DNA of 64,000 bases from Desulfovibrionaceae bacterium (GTDB lineage Bacteria > Desulfobacterota > Desulfovibrionia > Desulfovibrionales > Desulfovibrionaceae). Under the pieces are notes generated by a model, which saw only the letters and a list, made by a program, of their open reading frames with translations, did no database searches and was not told the origin of the DNA. This document shows, in pieces, positions 13,982 to 22,283 of the stretch. The stretch lies in assembly GCA_015233395.1 (NCBI GenBank), contig JADFXV010000005.1:18561-82560 (forward strand), written 5' to 3'. Within the stretch, counting starts at the first letter, position 1. Every line of letters begins with the position of its first letter. Made by a program: the position numbers and the translations under genes.

Positions 13982-15836
13982 GGTTGCCTCCGAAAGTGAA
14001 TCCGATCACGGCCAGGTCGTCGCGGCGCGCCTGGGCGCCCCGGTGCTCTTCCAAACGCTCGAAGACCAGTTCGCCGTGGCGCGTAAACGGCTCGCCGTCG
14101 AGTTCCTCGATGGCGGCCATGAAACGCTTCTTGCCGAAACTGCGCCCGGTGCGCTCGCCGATCTGGTCGAAAAGACCGTCCGTGGCCAGGTAAAAGCGCC
14201 TGTTCGCGGCGATGGCGATCTCCACGTTGGTGAAGGCCTGCTCCGGGGGAATGCCCCGGTAGCCGATGCCGCTGCGGTCGCCCTTGACGACCGTGACGCC
14301 GGAAGGGTCGCCCGGGTCCCGGATGAACAGGGGAAAATGCGCGCCGGCGTAGACGACGGACGTGGGGTTGGGCGCGATGTAGCACACCCCGAGTTCCAGG
14401 CCGTCGTCGGAGTCGCCGCCCGCGACGTGCTGGGAAAGCAGGTTCTGCACCCGTTTGTGCATGTGGGCGATCAGTCCCGCCGGGTCGCCGGGCTCGACGC
14501 GGCGCAGGGCGACTTCCAGCGCGCCGCCGGCGATGAGCGTCATGAAGGCGCCGGGCACGCCGTGGCCGGTGCAATCGGCCAGGATGATCAACTGGCCCTC
14601 GCCCCACTGTTTGTACCAATAGATGTCGCCGCCGACCACGTCCCTGGGTTTCCAGAGCGCGAAGCGCTCGGGCGGCTTGCCGGCGAAGAATTCCTCATCG
14701 GGAAGAACCGCGCGCTGGATGCGGCTGGCGTAGCGGATGCTGCCGGCGATGACTTCCATGGCGTCGCGCAGGTTCTTGGCGGCGAGGATCTCCGCCTCTC
14801 TCGCCTGGAACTTGATCTGATGGTTGCGCAGCAGGACGAGCGCCAGGAAAAAAAGCAGCAGCGAGGCCAGGCTGGACAAGCCCCAGACCCAGAGTTCGCT
14901 TTCGACGCCGATGGCGTTGCTCTGGTCGTCGAGCAAAACGAGCGTCCAATCCCCCTGGGGGTCGTTCCAGGCCACCGGCGCCTTGGCCAGGGCGTAGCGG
15001 CGGCCGTCGGCCCAGACGACGCTGTCGTCGAGGGAAAAAGGAAGGGGCTTCGGATCGGCCGTATCGAACAGGCGGCCGAACTGCTTGCTGTCGCGGATCG
15101 CCTGGATGCGGGCCGGGTCGCGCCGCCCGGCGAGAGCGAAATTCCAATCGAGATTGGTGCTGGCGAAGACGACTTTGTTCGGGGTCAAAAGCAGGGCGTA
15201 GCCTCGAAAGCCCAGAAGCAATTCGTCGATGCTCTGCAGTCCGATGCGGATCGCGGCCGCGCCGACGACCGGCGAGGCGCGTTCGATGTCGGCATGCACC
15301 GGCGCGGCGAAATACAGCGCCCGCCGCCCGGTGTTGACGCTCACGGCGGCGTAGATGCTGTCCTTGCCCGCCATGGCGTTGCGGAAATAGGGGCGATACC
15401 TGACGTCCATGCCCGTGCTGGAAATTCCGGCGCTGTCCCAGGAGGTCGCAATCACGCCGTCCTTGTCCACGATGAAACTGCCCTCGGCCTTGCTGTCCTC
15501 GCCCAAAAACCGAAGGCTGTCGCGCATAGCCGGCGTGTCGGCCGGCAAAAGCCTGACGGCCACATCCTTGGCCAGGCTGCTGGTCAAGCCGAAATAGCTC
15601 AAATATCCCATGATCTTGCCGTTCGACGTCCGGGACATGATCTCGATCGAGCGCCTGGACGCCTCGGCTTCGAGCGCCCTGAGCTGGCCGGATTCCGCGT
15701 AGCGTTCGACCTCGACGAGAACGCTCATGCCGAGGATGAGCGAGGCGAATACCGCAGCCGCCCAATAGCGCGGGCGATTGTCCAGCCAAAAGGCGACAAA
15801 GCGGTCGGCGAATTTTACCGGAACGAAGTGCTGCAT
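13971..15836 (-). CDS. siaA: SiaA-like membrane sensor phosphatase (dCache-like domain, PP2C)
   Basis: The protein has 621 residues. TM1 is WAAAVFASLILGMSVLV (~25-41), followed by a periplasmic sensor of ~270 residues with Cache features (GSFIVDKDGVIATSW, MDVRYRPYFRNAM, YFAAPV), then TM2 SLASLLLFFLALVLL (~315). No clear HAMP is seen; a short coiled coil leads to a SpoIIE-type PP2C domain (DVVGGDIYWYKQW, ILADCTGHGVPGAFMT, LATDGLFDQIG, RRDDLAVIGF). It should dephosphorylate SiaC in response to an extracytoplasmic ligand. It is the first gene of siaA-siaB-siaC-cyclase. In Pseudomonas SiaA a HAMP links TM2 to the PP2C, so the linker differs. Confidence 0.88.
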   Translation of the reverse strand: MQHFVPVKFADRFVAFWLDNRPRYWAAAVFASLILGMSVLVEVERYAESGQLRALEAEASRRSIEIMSRTSNGKIMGYLSYFGLTSSLAKDVAVRLLPADTPAMRDSLRFLGEDSKAEGSFIVDKDGVIATSWDSAGISSTGMDVRYRPYFRNAMAGKDSIYAAVSVNTGRRALYFAAPVHADIERASPVVGAAAIRIGLQSIDELLLGFRGYALLLTPNKVVFASTNLDWNFALAGRRDPARIQAIRDSKQFGRLFDTADPKPLPFSLDDSVVWADGRRYALAKAPVAWNDPQGDWTLVLLDDQSNAIGVESELWVWGLSSLASLLLFFLALVLLRNHQIKFQAREAEILAAKNLRDAMEVIAGSIRYASRIQRAVLPDEEFFAGKPPERFALWKPRDVVGGDIYWYKQWGEGQLIILADCTGHGVPGAFMTLIAGGALEVALRRVEPGDPAGLIAHMHKRVQNLLSQHVAGGDSDDGLELGVCYIAPNPTSVVYAGAHFPLFIRDPGDPSGVTVVKGDRSGIGYRGIPPEQAFTNVEIAIAANRRFYLATDGLFDQIGERTGRSFGKKRFMAAIEELDGEPFTRHGELVFERLEEHRGAQARRDDLAVIGFTFGGNHAG

Positions 15837-16216
15837 GCCTCTCCCGGACGCCTCGGGGGCTCGATATTTGGGACAATCGAGGAAAATTCTCGCTGCATCC
15901 GACGCAAAGAGCCTCTAACAAACAAAAGAGCATTGCATCAAGAGGAGGGAAAGGCCCTATTTGCGCCTGCGAGCGGTCGAGCGGTCGAGCGGTCGAGCGG
16001 ACGGGGGGCGACATCTCCCCGGGGCCGCGAGAGCGCGCCGGGCGGCGATTGCGGCGCATATTCGCCGCATATTCGCCGGAAAATTCGCCGCCATGCGCCC
16101 GAATCGGCCCAAAAACCTGTTTTCTCCCGCCCCCGCCTCTGGTAGATGTCTCCCGGCGGCGCCGCAATGGGCCGAAACGGGCCGCAACAGGGCCGCAACC
16201 CAAAGGAAAACCGCTC
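15837..16216. promoter_or_regulatory. divergent regulatory region between siaA and kup
   Basis: 380 bp without a gene. It must hold promoters for both operons. A run of four 8-bp repeats (GAGCGGTC) lies at 15971-16002, and repeated ATTCGCCG units lie at about 16060-16090. I see no confident -35/-10 pair. Confidence 0.5.
15971..16002 (+). repeat. 8-bp tandem repeat, four copies
   Basis: GAGCGGTC is repeated head to tail, three exact copies followed by GAGCGGAC, 215-246 bp upstream of kup. The unit length is not a multiple of three and the tract is non-coding. Copy number could change by slippage and alter promoter spacing, but only this one allele is visible. Confidence 0.7.
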
Positions 16217-18085
16217 ATGAGCCACAAAATCGAGGGCAAGACCGGCGTGCTGGTCTTAAGCGCGCTGGGGGTCGTCTTCGGCGACCTGGGCACCAGTCCC
16301 CTGTACACCCTGCGGGTCTGCTTCACCGGCTCGCTCGGCGTCGAGCCGACGCCGGGCAACGTGCTCGGCCTGACCTCGCTCATCTTCTGGTCGCTTCTGC
16401 TGGTGGTCAGCCTGAAATACGCCTTGTTCATCCTGCGCGCCGACGACGACGGCGAAGGCGGCATTTTCGCCATGCTGGCCCTGTTGCACAAAAAACACGG
16501 CGCCAAGCTCGGCCGCAACCTGATCCTTTCGGCGCTGTTCGGGTCGGCGCTGCTGTACGGCGACGGGCTGATCACCCCGGTCATTTCCGTGCTCTCGGCC
16601 CTGGAGGGACTGGAGGTGGCCACCTCCCAGGCCAAGCCCCTGGTTTTGCCGCTGACCTGCGCGGTGCTCGTCGGCCTTTTTATGGTGCAAAGCCACGGCA
16701 CGGCCAAGATCGGCAAGTATTTCGGCCCGGTGATCCTGGTCTGGTTCGCGGCCATCGCCGCCCTGGGCGTCGCCGCGATCGTCAAGACGCCCGAAGTGCT
16801 GGCGGCCGTCAACCCCCTGCACGCGATCTATTTTTTCCTCGAAAACGGCCTGCGCGGCTTCGTGGTGCTCGGGGCGGTGGTCCTGTGCATCACCGGCTGC
16901 GAGGCGCTCTACGCCGACATGGGCCATTTCGGGGCCCGCTCCATCCGCATCGCCTGGTACTCGCTCGCCCTGCCGGCGCTCCTGTGCAACTATTTCGGCC
17001 AGGCGGCCCTGATCCTCTCCGACCCCGCCGCCATCGACGACCCCTTCTACGGCCTGGTTCCGAGGATTCTGCTCTACCCCATGGTCGCGCTCGGCACGGC
17101 GGCCACGATCATCGCCTCCCAGGCGATCATCTCCGGCGTCTTTTCCTTGACCCGCCAGGCCATGCAACTCGGCTACATGCCGCGCATGCGCATCGTGCAC
17201 ACCTCGGAAATGGCCGAGGGCCAGGTCTACATTCCGGAAATCAATTATATGATGCTGGCCGCCTCCCTGGTCCTGGCCCTGATGTTCAAGCAGTCGGAAA
17301 ACCTGGCCGACGCCTACGGCATCGCGGTCACGGCCACCATGTTCATCACCTCGGTGATGTTCTATTTCATCGCCACCGACATCTGGGGCTGGAAACGGCT
17401 GCACGCCCTGCCCCTGGTCAGCGCCTTCTGGGTGCTCGACGGCTCGTATTTCGCCTCCTGCCTGACCAAGCTGCTGTCCGGAGGCTGGTTTCCGGTCACG
17501 ACCGCGCTTGGCATCATGTTCCTCATGGCCACCTGGCGCGACGGCTGGAAACGGGTCGGACGCCTGATCTTCCGCGATCGGCTGCGCCTGGATCATTTCG
17601 TCGAACGCATCTTCTTCAAAAAGCCGCTGCGCATCCCGGGCGCCGGCGTCTACCTCTCGACCTTCCGCACCGAAGTGCCGCCCATGCTGGCCTATCAGCT
17701 GAGCCACACCAGCGCCCTGCACGAACAACTCGTGATCTTGTCCATCCTGACCGGCGACGCGCCTTACGTGGACCGGGAAAAACGCCTGGACATCCGCAAA
17801 CTCGGCCAGGGCGTCTACCGGGTGAACGCCCACGCCGGGTTCATGGAAACCCCGGACGTGCCGGAACTCATGGAACAGATGAAAGAGGCGGGAATTCCCC
17901 TTGAGGACGGCAAGGTCAAGTATTACCTCGGCCGCATTTCGCTCGTGCCGGCCGCCAAGCCGGGCATGAACCGCCTGCGCCGGGCGGTCTTCACCTTCAT
18001 GCAGCGCAACGCCGTAAGCCCGGTGGTCTACTACAACATCCCGGCCAAGGACGTGCTCGAACTCGGCGTGCAGCTGGAATTTTAG
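16217..18085 (+). CDS. kup: low-affinity potassium transporter Kup
   Basis: A 622-residue KUP/HAK/KT family K+/H+ symporter. The family start GVVFGDLGTSPLYTLRVCF is at residues ~17-35, followed by about 12 membrane segments (LFGSALLYGDGLITPVISVL, GCEALYADMGHFG) and a ~170-residue cytoplasmic C-terminal domain (from around VGRLIFRDRL). The ATG at 16217 has AAAGGA 9 bases upstream; the longer open frame upstream is unsupported. It stands alone, divergent from siaA and convergent with modC, whose stop lies 9 bp away. Confidence 0.95.
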   Translation: MSHKIEGKTGVLVLSALGVVFGDLGTSPLYTLRVCFTGSLGVEPTPGNVLGLTSLIFWSLLLVVSLKYALFILRADDDGEGGIFAMLALLHKKHGAKLGRNLILSALFGSALLYGDGLITPVISVLSALEGLEVATSQAKPLVLPLTCAVLVGLFMVQSHGTAKIGKYFGPVILVWFAAIAALGVAAIVKTPEVLAAVNPLHAIYFFLENGLRGFVVLGAVVLCITGCEALYADMGHFGARSIRIAWYSLALPALLCNYFGQAALILSDPAAIDDPFYGLVPRILLYPMVALGTAATIIASQAIISGVFSLTRQAMQLGYMPRMRIVHTSEMAEGQVYIPEINYMMLAASLVLALMFKQSENLADAYGIAVTATMFITSVMFYFIATDIWGWKRLHALPLVSAFWVLDGSYFASCLTKLLSGGWFPVTTALGIMFLMATWRDGWKRVGRLIFRDRLRLDHFVERIFFKKPLRIPGAGVYLSTFRTEVPPMLAYQLSHTSALHEQLVILSILTGDAPYVDREKRLDIRKLGQGVYRVNAHAGFMETPDVPELMEQMKEAGIPLEDGKVKYYLGRISLVPAAKPGMNRLRRAVFTFMQRNAVSPVVYYNIPAKDVLELGVQLEF

Positions 18086-18094
18086 CCCCGGTCC

Positions 18095-18820
18095 TCACCC
18101 GGCGCTCGCGGCGAACGCCGCCCGCGCCGCGTCGCCGTCTGGCTGGTAGACGGTCGCGCCGGCGGCCTTGCCGCGGTCGTAGATCACCACCTGCCCGGCC
18201 AGGGCGGCGACGTCGCCGGGATCGTGGGTGATGAGCACCGAGGGGATCGAAAATTGGCGCGTCACCCGGCGCAGTTCCTCGCGCATGCGCGCCCGCAGCG
18301 GCACGTCGAGCGCGCTGAACGGTTCGTCCAGGAGCAAAAGCCTGGGCCGCGCCGCCAGGGCCCGAGCCAGGGCCGTCCGCTGGCGCTGGCCGCCGGAGAG
18401 TTCGCCGGGACGCACATCGGCCAGGCCGGTCAGCTCCAAGGCGTCGAGCATCTCGCCCACCCGGTTTCTTCGCTCGCGCGCGCCCAGCCGGCCGTCTCCC
18501 ACGCTCAGCCCGAAGCCGACGTTGCCTGCCACGCTCAAGTGCGGAAAAAGGGCGTAGTCCTGGAACACGAAGCCGATGCGCCGCCTGGCCGCCGGGACGT
18601 CGACGCCGAGCGCGGAGTCGTACAGAACCTCGCCGTCCAGGGCGATACGGCCGCAGTCCGGTCGCGTCAGCCCGGCCAGGGCCGAAAGCGTCACGGTCTT
18701 GCCCGAACCCGAGGGACCGAACAGGACCAGGACGCCGCACTCGCAGGCAAAGGCGACGTCAAGCGCAAAGCGCCTGGTCCCGCTGACAAGCTCCTTGGCG
18801 ATGGCCGCTTCGATGAACAC
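18095..18820 (-). CDS. modC: molybdate/tungstate ABC transporter ATP-binding protein (ModC-like)
   Basis: A 241-residue ATPase with Walker A GPSGSGKT, Q-loop GFVFQDYALFPHLSVAGNV, signature LSGGQRQR, Walker B LLLLDEPFSAL and the switch His in LITHDP. It lacks the C-terminal TOBE (Mop) domain that regulates many ModC proteins by molybdate binding, since it ends soon after VVIYDRGKA. A separate two-Mop protein is encoded at 20882, which may compensate. It is the third gene of modB-modA-modC, 68 bp after modA. Tungstate rather than molybdate as substrate cannot be excluded. Confidence 0.88.
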   Translation of the reverse strand: MFIEAAIAKELVSGTRRFALDVAFACECGVLVLFGPSGSGKTVTLSALAGLTRPDCGRIALDGEVLYDSALGVDVPAARRRIGFVFQDYALFPHLSVAGNVGFGLSVGDGRLGARERRNRVGEMLDALELTGLADVRPGELSGGQRQRTALARALAARPRLLLLDEPFSALDVPLRARMREELRRVTRQFSIPSVLITHDPGDVAALAGQVVIYDRGKAAGATVYQPDGDAARAAFAASAG

Positions 18821-18888
18821 CCTACCGGCCTCCGGCCTTCTTCATTGCGCCGGCGCGTTTCGCGGCGCTGTCCGCCAAGCCGGACATG

Positions 18889-19719
18889 CTAATTGCCCGC
18901 AGCCTTCTTAAAGCCGTACCCGGCGAGGATCTCCTGGCCGGGGGCCGAGGTGAGATAGCGCAGGAAACTCGCGGCCGCCTCCTTGTTCCCCGAACCGGCC
19001 GCGATCGCAACCGGGTAGGTGATGGGCGCGGGCCCGGTCAGGACCGCCGCGACCCGGACCTTGTCCTTGGCCGCCAGGGCGTCGGTGGCGAACACCACGG
19101 CCGCGTCCACTTCGCCGCGCACGCAATAATCGAGGACCTGGCGCACCGATTCGCCGTCGATGAACTTCGGCCGCAGGCTCTCAAGCAGGCCGGAGGCGGC
19201 GAACGATTCCACGGCGTAGCGGCCGACCGGAACGAGATTGGGATTGCCGACGGCGATGCGGGCCACCCCCGGCCCGGCCAGAGCCTCGGGGCCGGACACG
19301 GGGATTTTGGACTCAACGGGAACGATCAGGACCAGGGAATTGGCCGCGAAATCGACGCGGGAATCCGGATCGATCAATTTCTTGAGCTTGGCCAGGTCCA
19401 TGGTCGTTTCGTCGGCGCTGGCGAACACGTCCACCGGCGCGCCCTGCTCCATCTGTTTGAGCAAGGTTCCGGAAGCGCCGAAATTGGTGACGACGGTTGT
19501 CCCGGGATTTTCCTTTTCAAAGGCCGTCTTGACCTTGGCCAGGGCGTCGGTCAGGCTGGCCGCCGCCGAGACCACGATCTCCCCGGCCCAGGCGGCCCGG
19601 ACTGGACCGATTGCGGCGGCGAACACGGCCAGGGCCAAAACGGCCGGTCCTGCTAATCGGGCAAATCGGGCGAATCGGGCGAATCGAATCAAGCGGGCGT
19701 AACGGCTGCGGCTTTTCAT
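18889..19719 (-). CDS. modA: molybdate/tungstate-binding periplasmic protein (ModA)
   Basis: A 276-residue exported solute-binding protein. The signal peptide (LAGPAVLALAVFAAAIGPVRA) follows a basic repeat-like start (RFARFARFARLA). The mature part begins EIVVSAAASLTDAL, whose Ser residues bind oxyanion. Further family signatures are TNFGASGTLLKQMEQGAPVD, VFASADETTMD, the hinge VGNPNLVPVGRYA and the C-terminal ITYPVAI. The ATG at 19719 was chosen for its GGAGGAA site. modB lies 35 bp upstream. Specificity between Mo and W is open; the AOR homologue at 62 kb makes tungsten relevant. Confidence 0.92.
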   Translation of the reverse strand: MKSRSRYARLIRFARFARFARLAGPAVLALAVFAAAIGPVRAAWAGEIVVSAAASLTDALAKVKTAFEKENPGTTVVTNFGASGTLLKQMEQGAPVDVFASADETTMDLAKLKKLIDPDSRVDFAANSLVLIVPVESKIPVSGPEALAGPGVARIAVGNPNLVPVGRYAVESFAASGLLESLRPKFIDGESVRQVLDYCVRGEVDAAVVFATDALAAKDKVRVAAVLTGPAPITYPVAIAAGSGNKEAAASFLRYLTSAPGQEILAGYGFKKAAGN

Positions 19720-19754
19720 GGTTCCTCCGGGAGACATTTTGGGGGGGCGCTCCA

Positions 19755-20420
19755 TCAATATTTTTTTGCGGCCAGCTTGCCCGCTCCGAGCAGGACGGCC
19801 AGGCTCACGGCCGTGGTCAGCAGGACCAGCGCCGCGGCGTCGCCGTCGCGGCCGGCCTGGACGGCCTCGTAAATCGCCAGGGACAATGTTTGCGTCTTGC
19901 CCGGCAGGTTGCCCGCGATCATCAGGGTGGCCCCGAATTCGCCCATGGCCCGGGCAAAGGCGAGCAGGGTCCCGGCGGCCACGCCGCGCCAAGCCAGCGG
20001 CAGGCTGATGCGGAAAAACACGGCCAGCTCCCCGGCGCCGAGCGTGCGGGCGGCGTTTTGCATGTTCGCGTCCACCCCGGCGAAGGCCGCCCGGGCCGAG
20101 GTGAAAACCAGGGGAAAACCGACCAGGGCCGAGGCCAGGGCCGCGCCTTGCCAGGTGAAGGTCAGGCTGACGCCGAAAGTCGCCAGGAGCCAGGCGCCGA
20201 AAACGCCCCTGCGGCCGACGGCCACCAAAAGGTAATAGCCGAGCACGGTCGGCGGCAGGACCAGCGGCATGGCGCACACGGCGTCGAGCAGGCCGCGCCC
20301 GGGAAAGGGCCGCCTGGAGACGAGGCCTGCCAGCCCGACTCCCAGGACGAACGAGCACAGCGTGGCCGTGACCGCGACCTTGAGGGTGATGGCCAGGGCA
20401 GAGGCGAAGACCGGCCCCAC
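19755..20420 (-). CDS. modB: molybdate ABC transporter permease (ModB)
   Basis: A 221-residue inner-membrane permease with five or six membrane spans. The EAA loop ARTLGAGELAVFFRISLPLA contacts ModC. MPLVLPPTVLGYYLL and FARAMGEFGATLMIAGN are ModB signatures. Translation begins with GTG, preceded by GGGAG nine bases upstream. It is the first gene of modBAC, an unusual order since modABC is more common. The promoter must lie in the 460-bp gap shared with the divergent molbindin gene. Confidence 0.92.
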   Translation of the reverse strand: MGPVFASALAITLKVAVTATLCSFVLGVGLAGLVSRRPFPGRGLLDAVCAMPLVLPPTVLGYYLLVAVGRRGVFGAWLLATFGVSLTFTWQGAALASALVGFPLVFTSARAAFAGVDANMQNAARTLGAGELAVFFRISLPLAWRGVAAGTLLAFARAMGEFGATLMIAGNLPGKTQTLSLAIYEAVQAGRDGDAAALVLLTTAVSLAVLLGAGKLAAKKY

Positions 20421-20881
20421 CGCTCAGCTCCCGCGGCCGGACGGGCGGCCGGCGGCGAAAAACACGGCCGCGTCCCGGAGCGGAAGAAATACGCGAGTTT
20501 GTTCCATGACGACCTCAACCGGCCTTTCGCAATATCGATGCCAAAACTAATCCACTGAAACAACAGGCGATTTAATTTGGGGAACAACAAGACAGCACAA
20601 AAATGCGACCATGGACTTCATTTTTGTCATATTTCCCGATTGCTTCCCCGGAACGATCCAAAGAGGCGCGCGGGCCTCGCGCCGGCGCATCCGAAAATAG
20701 GGCCGTTCGCGCTCTCGCGTCAACGATGTCGCCAAAACGCTCAAAAGCGTGACTGTACATCCCCTTCGGAGACATGTACGACGCATATGCTGGCGGTCCC
20801 CAAATCAATCACGTTTTCCGTAAAAAGCGTGACTTGCCCTGGCGCCGCGAAGCACACCTTCACGCAACCAAGGAGAATCGC
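20421..20881. promoter_or_regulatory. divergent control region between modBAC and molbindin
   Basis: 461 bp with no convincing gene. AAAAGCGTGACT occurs twice in direct orientation (20743-20754 and 20823-20834). Between them lie an interrupted inverted repeat, TGTACAT...ATGTACG (20754-20782), and TCACG...CGTGA (about 20811-20832). This is a plausible operator array for a molybdate/tungstate-responsive regulator (ModE or TunR type). No match to the E. coli ModE site was seen. Confidence 0.5.
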
Positions 20882-21307
20882 ATGAAAACCAGCGCCCGCA
20901 ATTCGTTTTCCGGTCCGGTCACGGCCATCAAGCACGGCAAAATCCTGTCGGAAGTTGAGCTGACCACGCCCTCGGGCAACAAGGTGGTCTCGGTGATCAC
21001 CACCGAAAGTTTCCACAATCTCGGCATCGTGGAAGGCCTGCCCATGACGGCCACGATCAAGGCCCCCAACGTCATCATCCTCAAGGAGCCCCAGGCCGGC
21101 AAAACCAGCGCCCGCAACCGTTTCCACGGCAAGATCGCGCGCATCAACGAAGGCATGATCGCCGCCGAGGTGGTCGTGGCCCTGCCCGACGCAACCGAGG
21201 TCTGCGCCCTGATTACGGACGTATCGGTGAAAAATCTCGGCCTGAAAGTTGGCGACGAGGTCTGGATGCTGTTCAAGGTCTTCGCGGTGGTGCTCAACGC
21301 GGATTAG
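20882..21307 (+). CDS. molbindin with two Mop/TOBE domains
   Basis: A 141-residue cytoplasmic molybdate/tungstate-binding protein. Two tandem ~68-residue Mop domains each begin TSARN.F.G.I..I..G and contain an oxyanion-binding T(D/E)xSxxxLG-type segment (ITTESFHNLGI, ITDVSVKNLGL). Molbindins store or buffer molybdate and relate to ModC and ModE C-termini. The ATG at 20882 was chosen for AAGGAGA nearby. It diverges from modBAC, and the ModC here lacks its own TOBE domain, so this protein may take part in oxyanion homeostasis or feedback. Confidence 0.92.
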   Translation: MKTSARNSFSGPVTAIKHGKILSEVELTTPSGNKVVSVITTESFHNLGIVEGLPMTATIKAPNVIILKEPQAGKTSARNRFHGKIARINEGMIAAEVVVALPDATEVCALITDVSVKNLGLKVGDEVWMLFKVFAVVLNAD

Positions 21308-21365
21308 CCTTCTCAAGCGGCGGGGGCCATGGCCGCATGGCCCCCGGCCGAAGCCGGGGACGAGA

Positions 21366-22202
21366 ATGCGCACCTTGCTTGCCCGAACGGCGGCCGTCGC
21401 GGCCGGGGCCTACCTTTGCGTCCTGGCCTTCCTGTATCTGACCCAGCAAAGCCAAGTGTTTCCGTCCAAGGCGGCGGACAACGCCCTGGACGCCGCCGTG
21501 CGCGAGCGTTTCCCGGACATGCGCGCACTGTCGCTGCCCACCCCGGACGGCTCGGTTCTTTCGGGCTGGCTGCTCGCGCGGCCGGACGCCGCCCAAGACG
21601 CGCCCGCGCCGCTTGTGCTCTATTTCGGCGGCAACGCGGACCTATGCTCCCAGTTTCTCCTGGACGCGCCGAGGGAGTTGCCCGGCTTTTCCATCGCCGC
21701 CTTCGACTACCGGGGATACGGCCGCAGTACGGGAGTTCCCTCGGAAACCGCGCTCAAGGCCGACGCGCTGCTGCTTTACGACCGTTTGACGGCGGCCGGC
21801 GGCGCGCGAAAGACGATCGTCATGGGCCGCAGCCTGGGCACGGCCCTGGCCGCGCACGTCGCCGCGAACCGCGAGGCCGCCGCCGTTATCCTCGTCACGC
21901 CCTTCGACAGCATCCGCGCCGTGGGGCAACAGCGCCATCCCTTCATCCCGGTGGGCCTGCTGCTCAAAAACCCCTTCGACGTTTTGCCCGACGCCGCACA
22001 AATATACGCGCCTGCCCTGGTCCTGATCGCCGCGCGCGACACGACCGTGCCCCCGGAGCACGCCAGGCGCCTGGCCGAGGCCCTGCGCGGCCAGGAAAAA
22101 ACGGTCGTGCTCGACGGGGACCACGCCTCCATCCTCAAAAAAACGGAGTATTGGCCGTCGATCAGGGATTTTTTGCGGGAAAACGGAGCGGGGCCGAGGT
22201 AA
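21366..22202 (+). CDS. alpha/beta hydrolase with N-terminal membrane anchor
   Basis: The protein has 278 residues. The N-terminus RTAAVAAGAYLCVLAFLYL is one membrane segment, so the hydrolase domain likely faces the periplasm. Catalytic elements: oxyanion loop LYFGGNADLC, nucleophile elbow VMGRSLGTALA (GRSLG), acid in LIAARDTTVP and His in DGDHASIL. The pattern resembles the BEM46/ABHD13 serine hydrolase group. The substrate is unknown. It stands alone between the molbindin gene and the nrfA terminator. Confidence 0.85.
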   Translation: MRTLLARTAAVAAGAYLCVLAFLYLTQQSQVFPSKAADNALDAAVRERFPDMRALSLPTPDGSVLSGWLLARPDAAQDAPAPLVLYFGGNADLCSQFLLDAPRELPGFSIAAFDYRGYGRSTGVPSETALKADALLLYDRLTAAGGARKTIVMGRSLGTALAAHVAANREAAAVILVTPFDSIRAVGQQRHPFIPVGLLLKNPFDVLPDAAQIYAPALVLIAARDTTVPPEHARRLAEALRGQEKTVVLDGDHASILKKTEYWPSIRDFLRENGAGPR

Positions 22203-22234
22203 CCCGGCCCGCTTTGGATGAGCAAGAGAGGAAT

Positions 22235-22274
22235 CGGGGGAGGAACCCTTTGTGAACAAAGGGTTCCTCCCCCG
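22235..22274. terminator. bidirectional palindromic terminator
   Basis: A 40-bp palindrome, CGGGGGAGGAACCCTTTG / TGAA / CAAAGGGTTCCTCCCCCG, lies between the convergent hydrolase and nrfA genes and probably serves both. The central TGTGAACA is shared with the copies at 28077 and 33072. Confidence 0.8.
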
Positions 22275-22283
22275 ACCCTTTCT

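Noticed and set aside
20547..20885. Short open frames in the modB-molbindin gap
   Set aside because: They overlap repeats and promoter-like sequence and show no family features.
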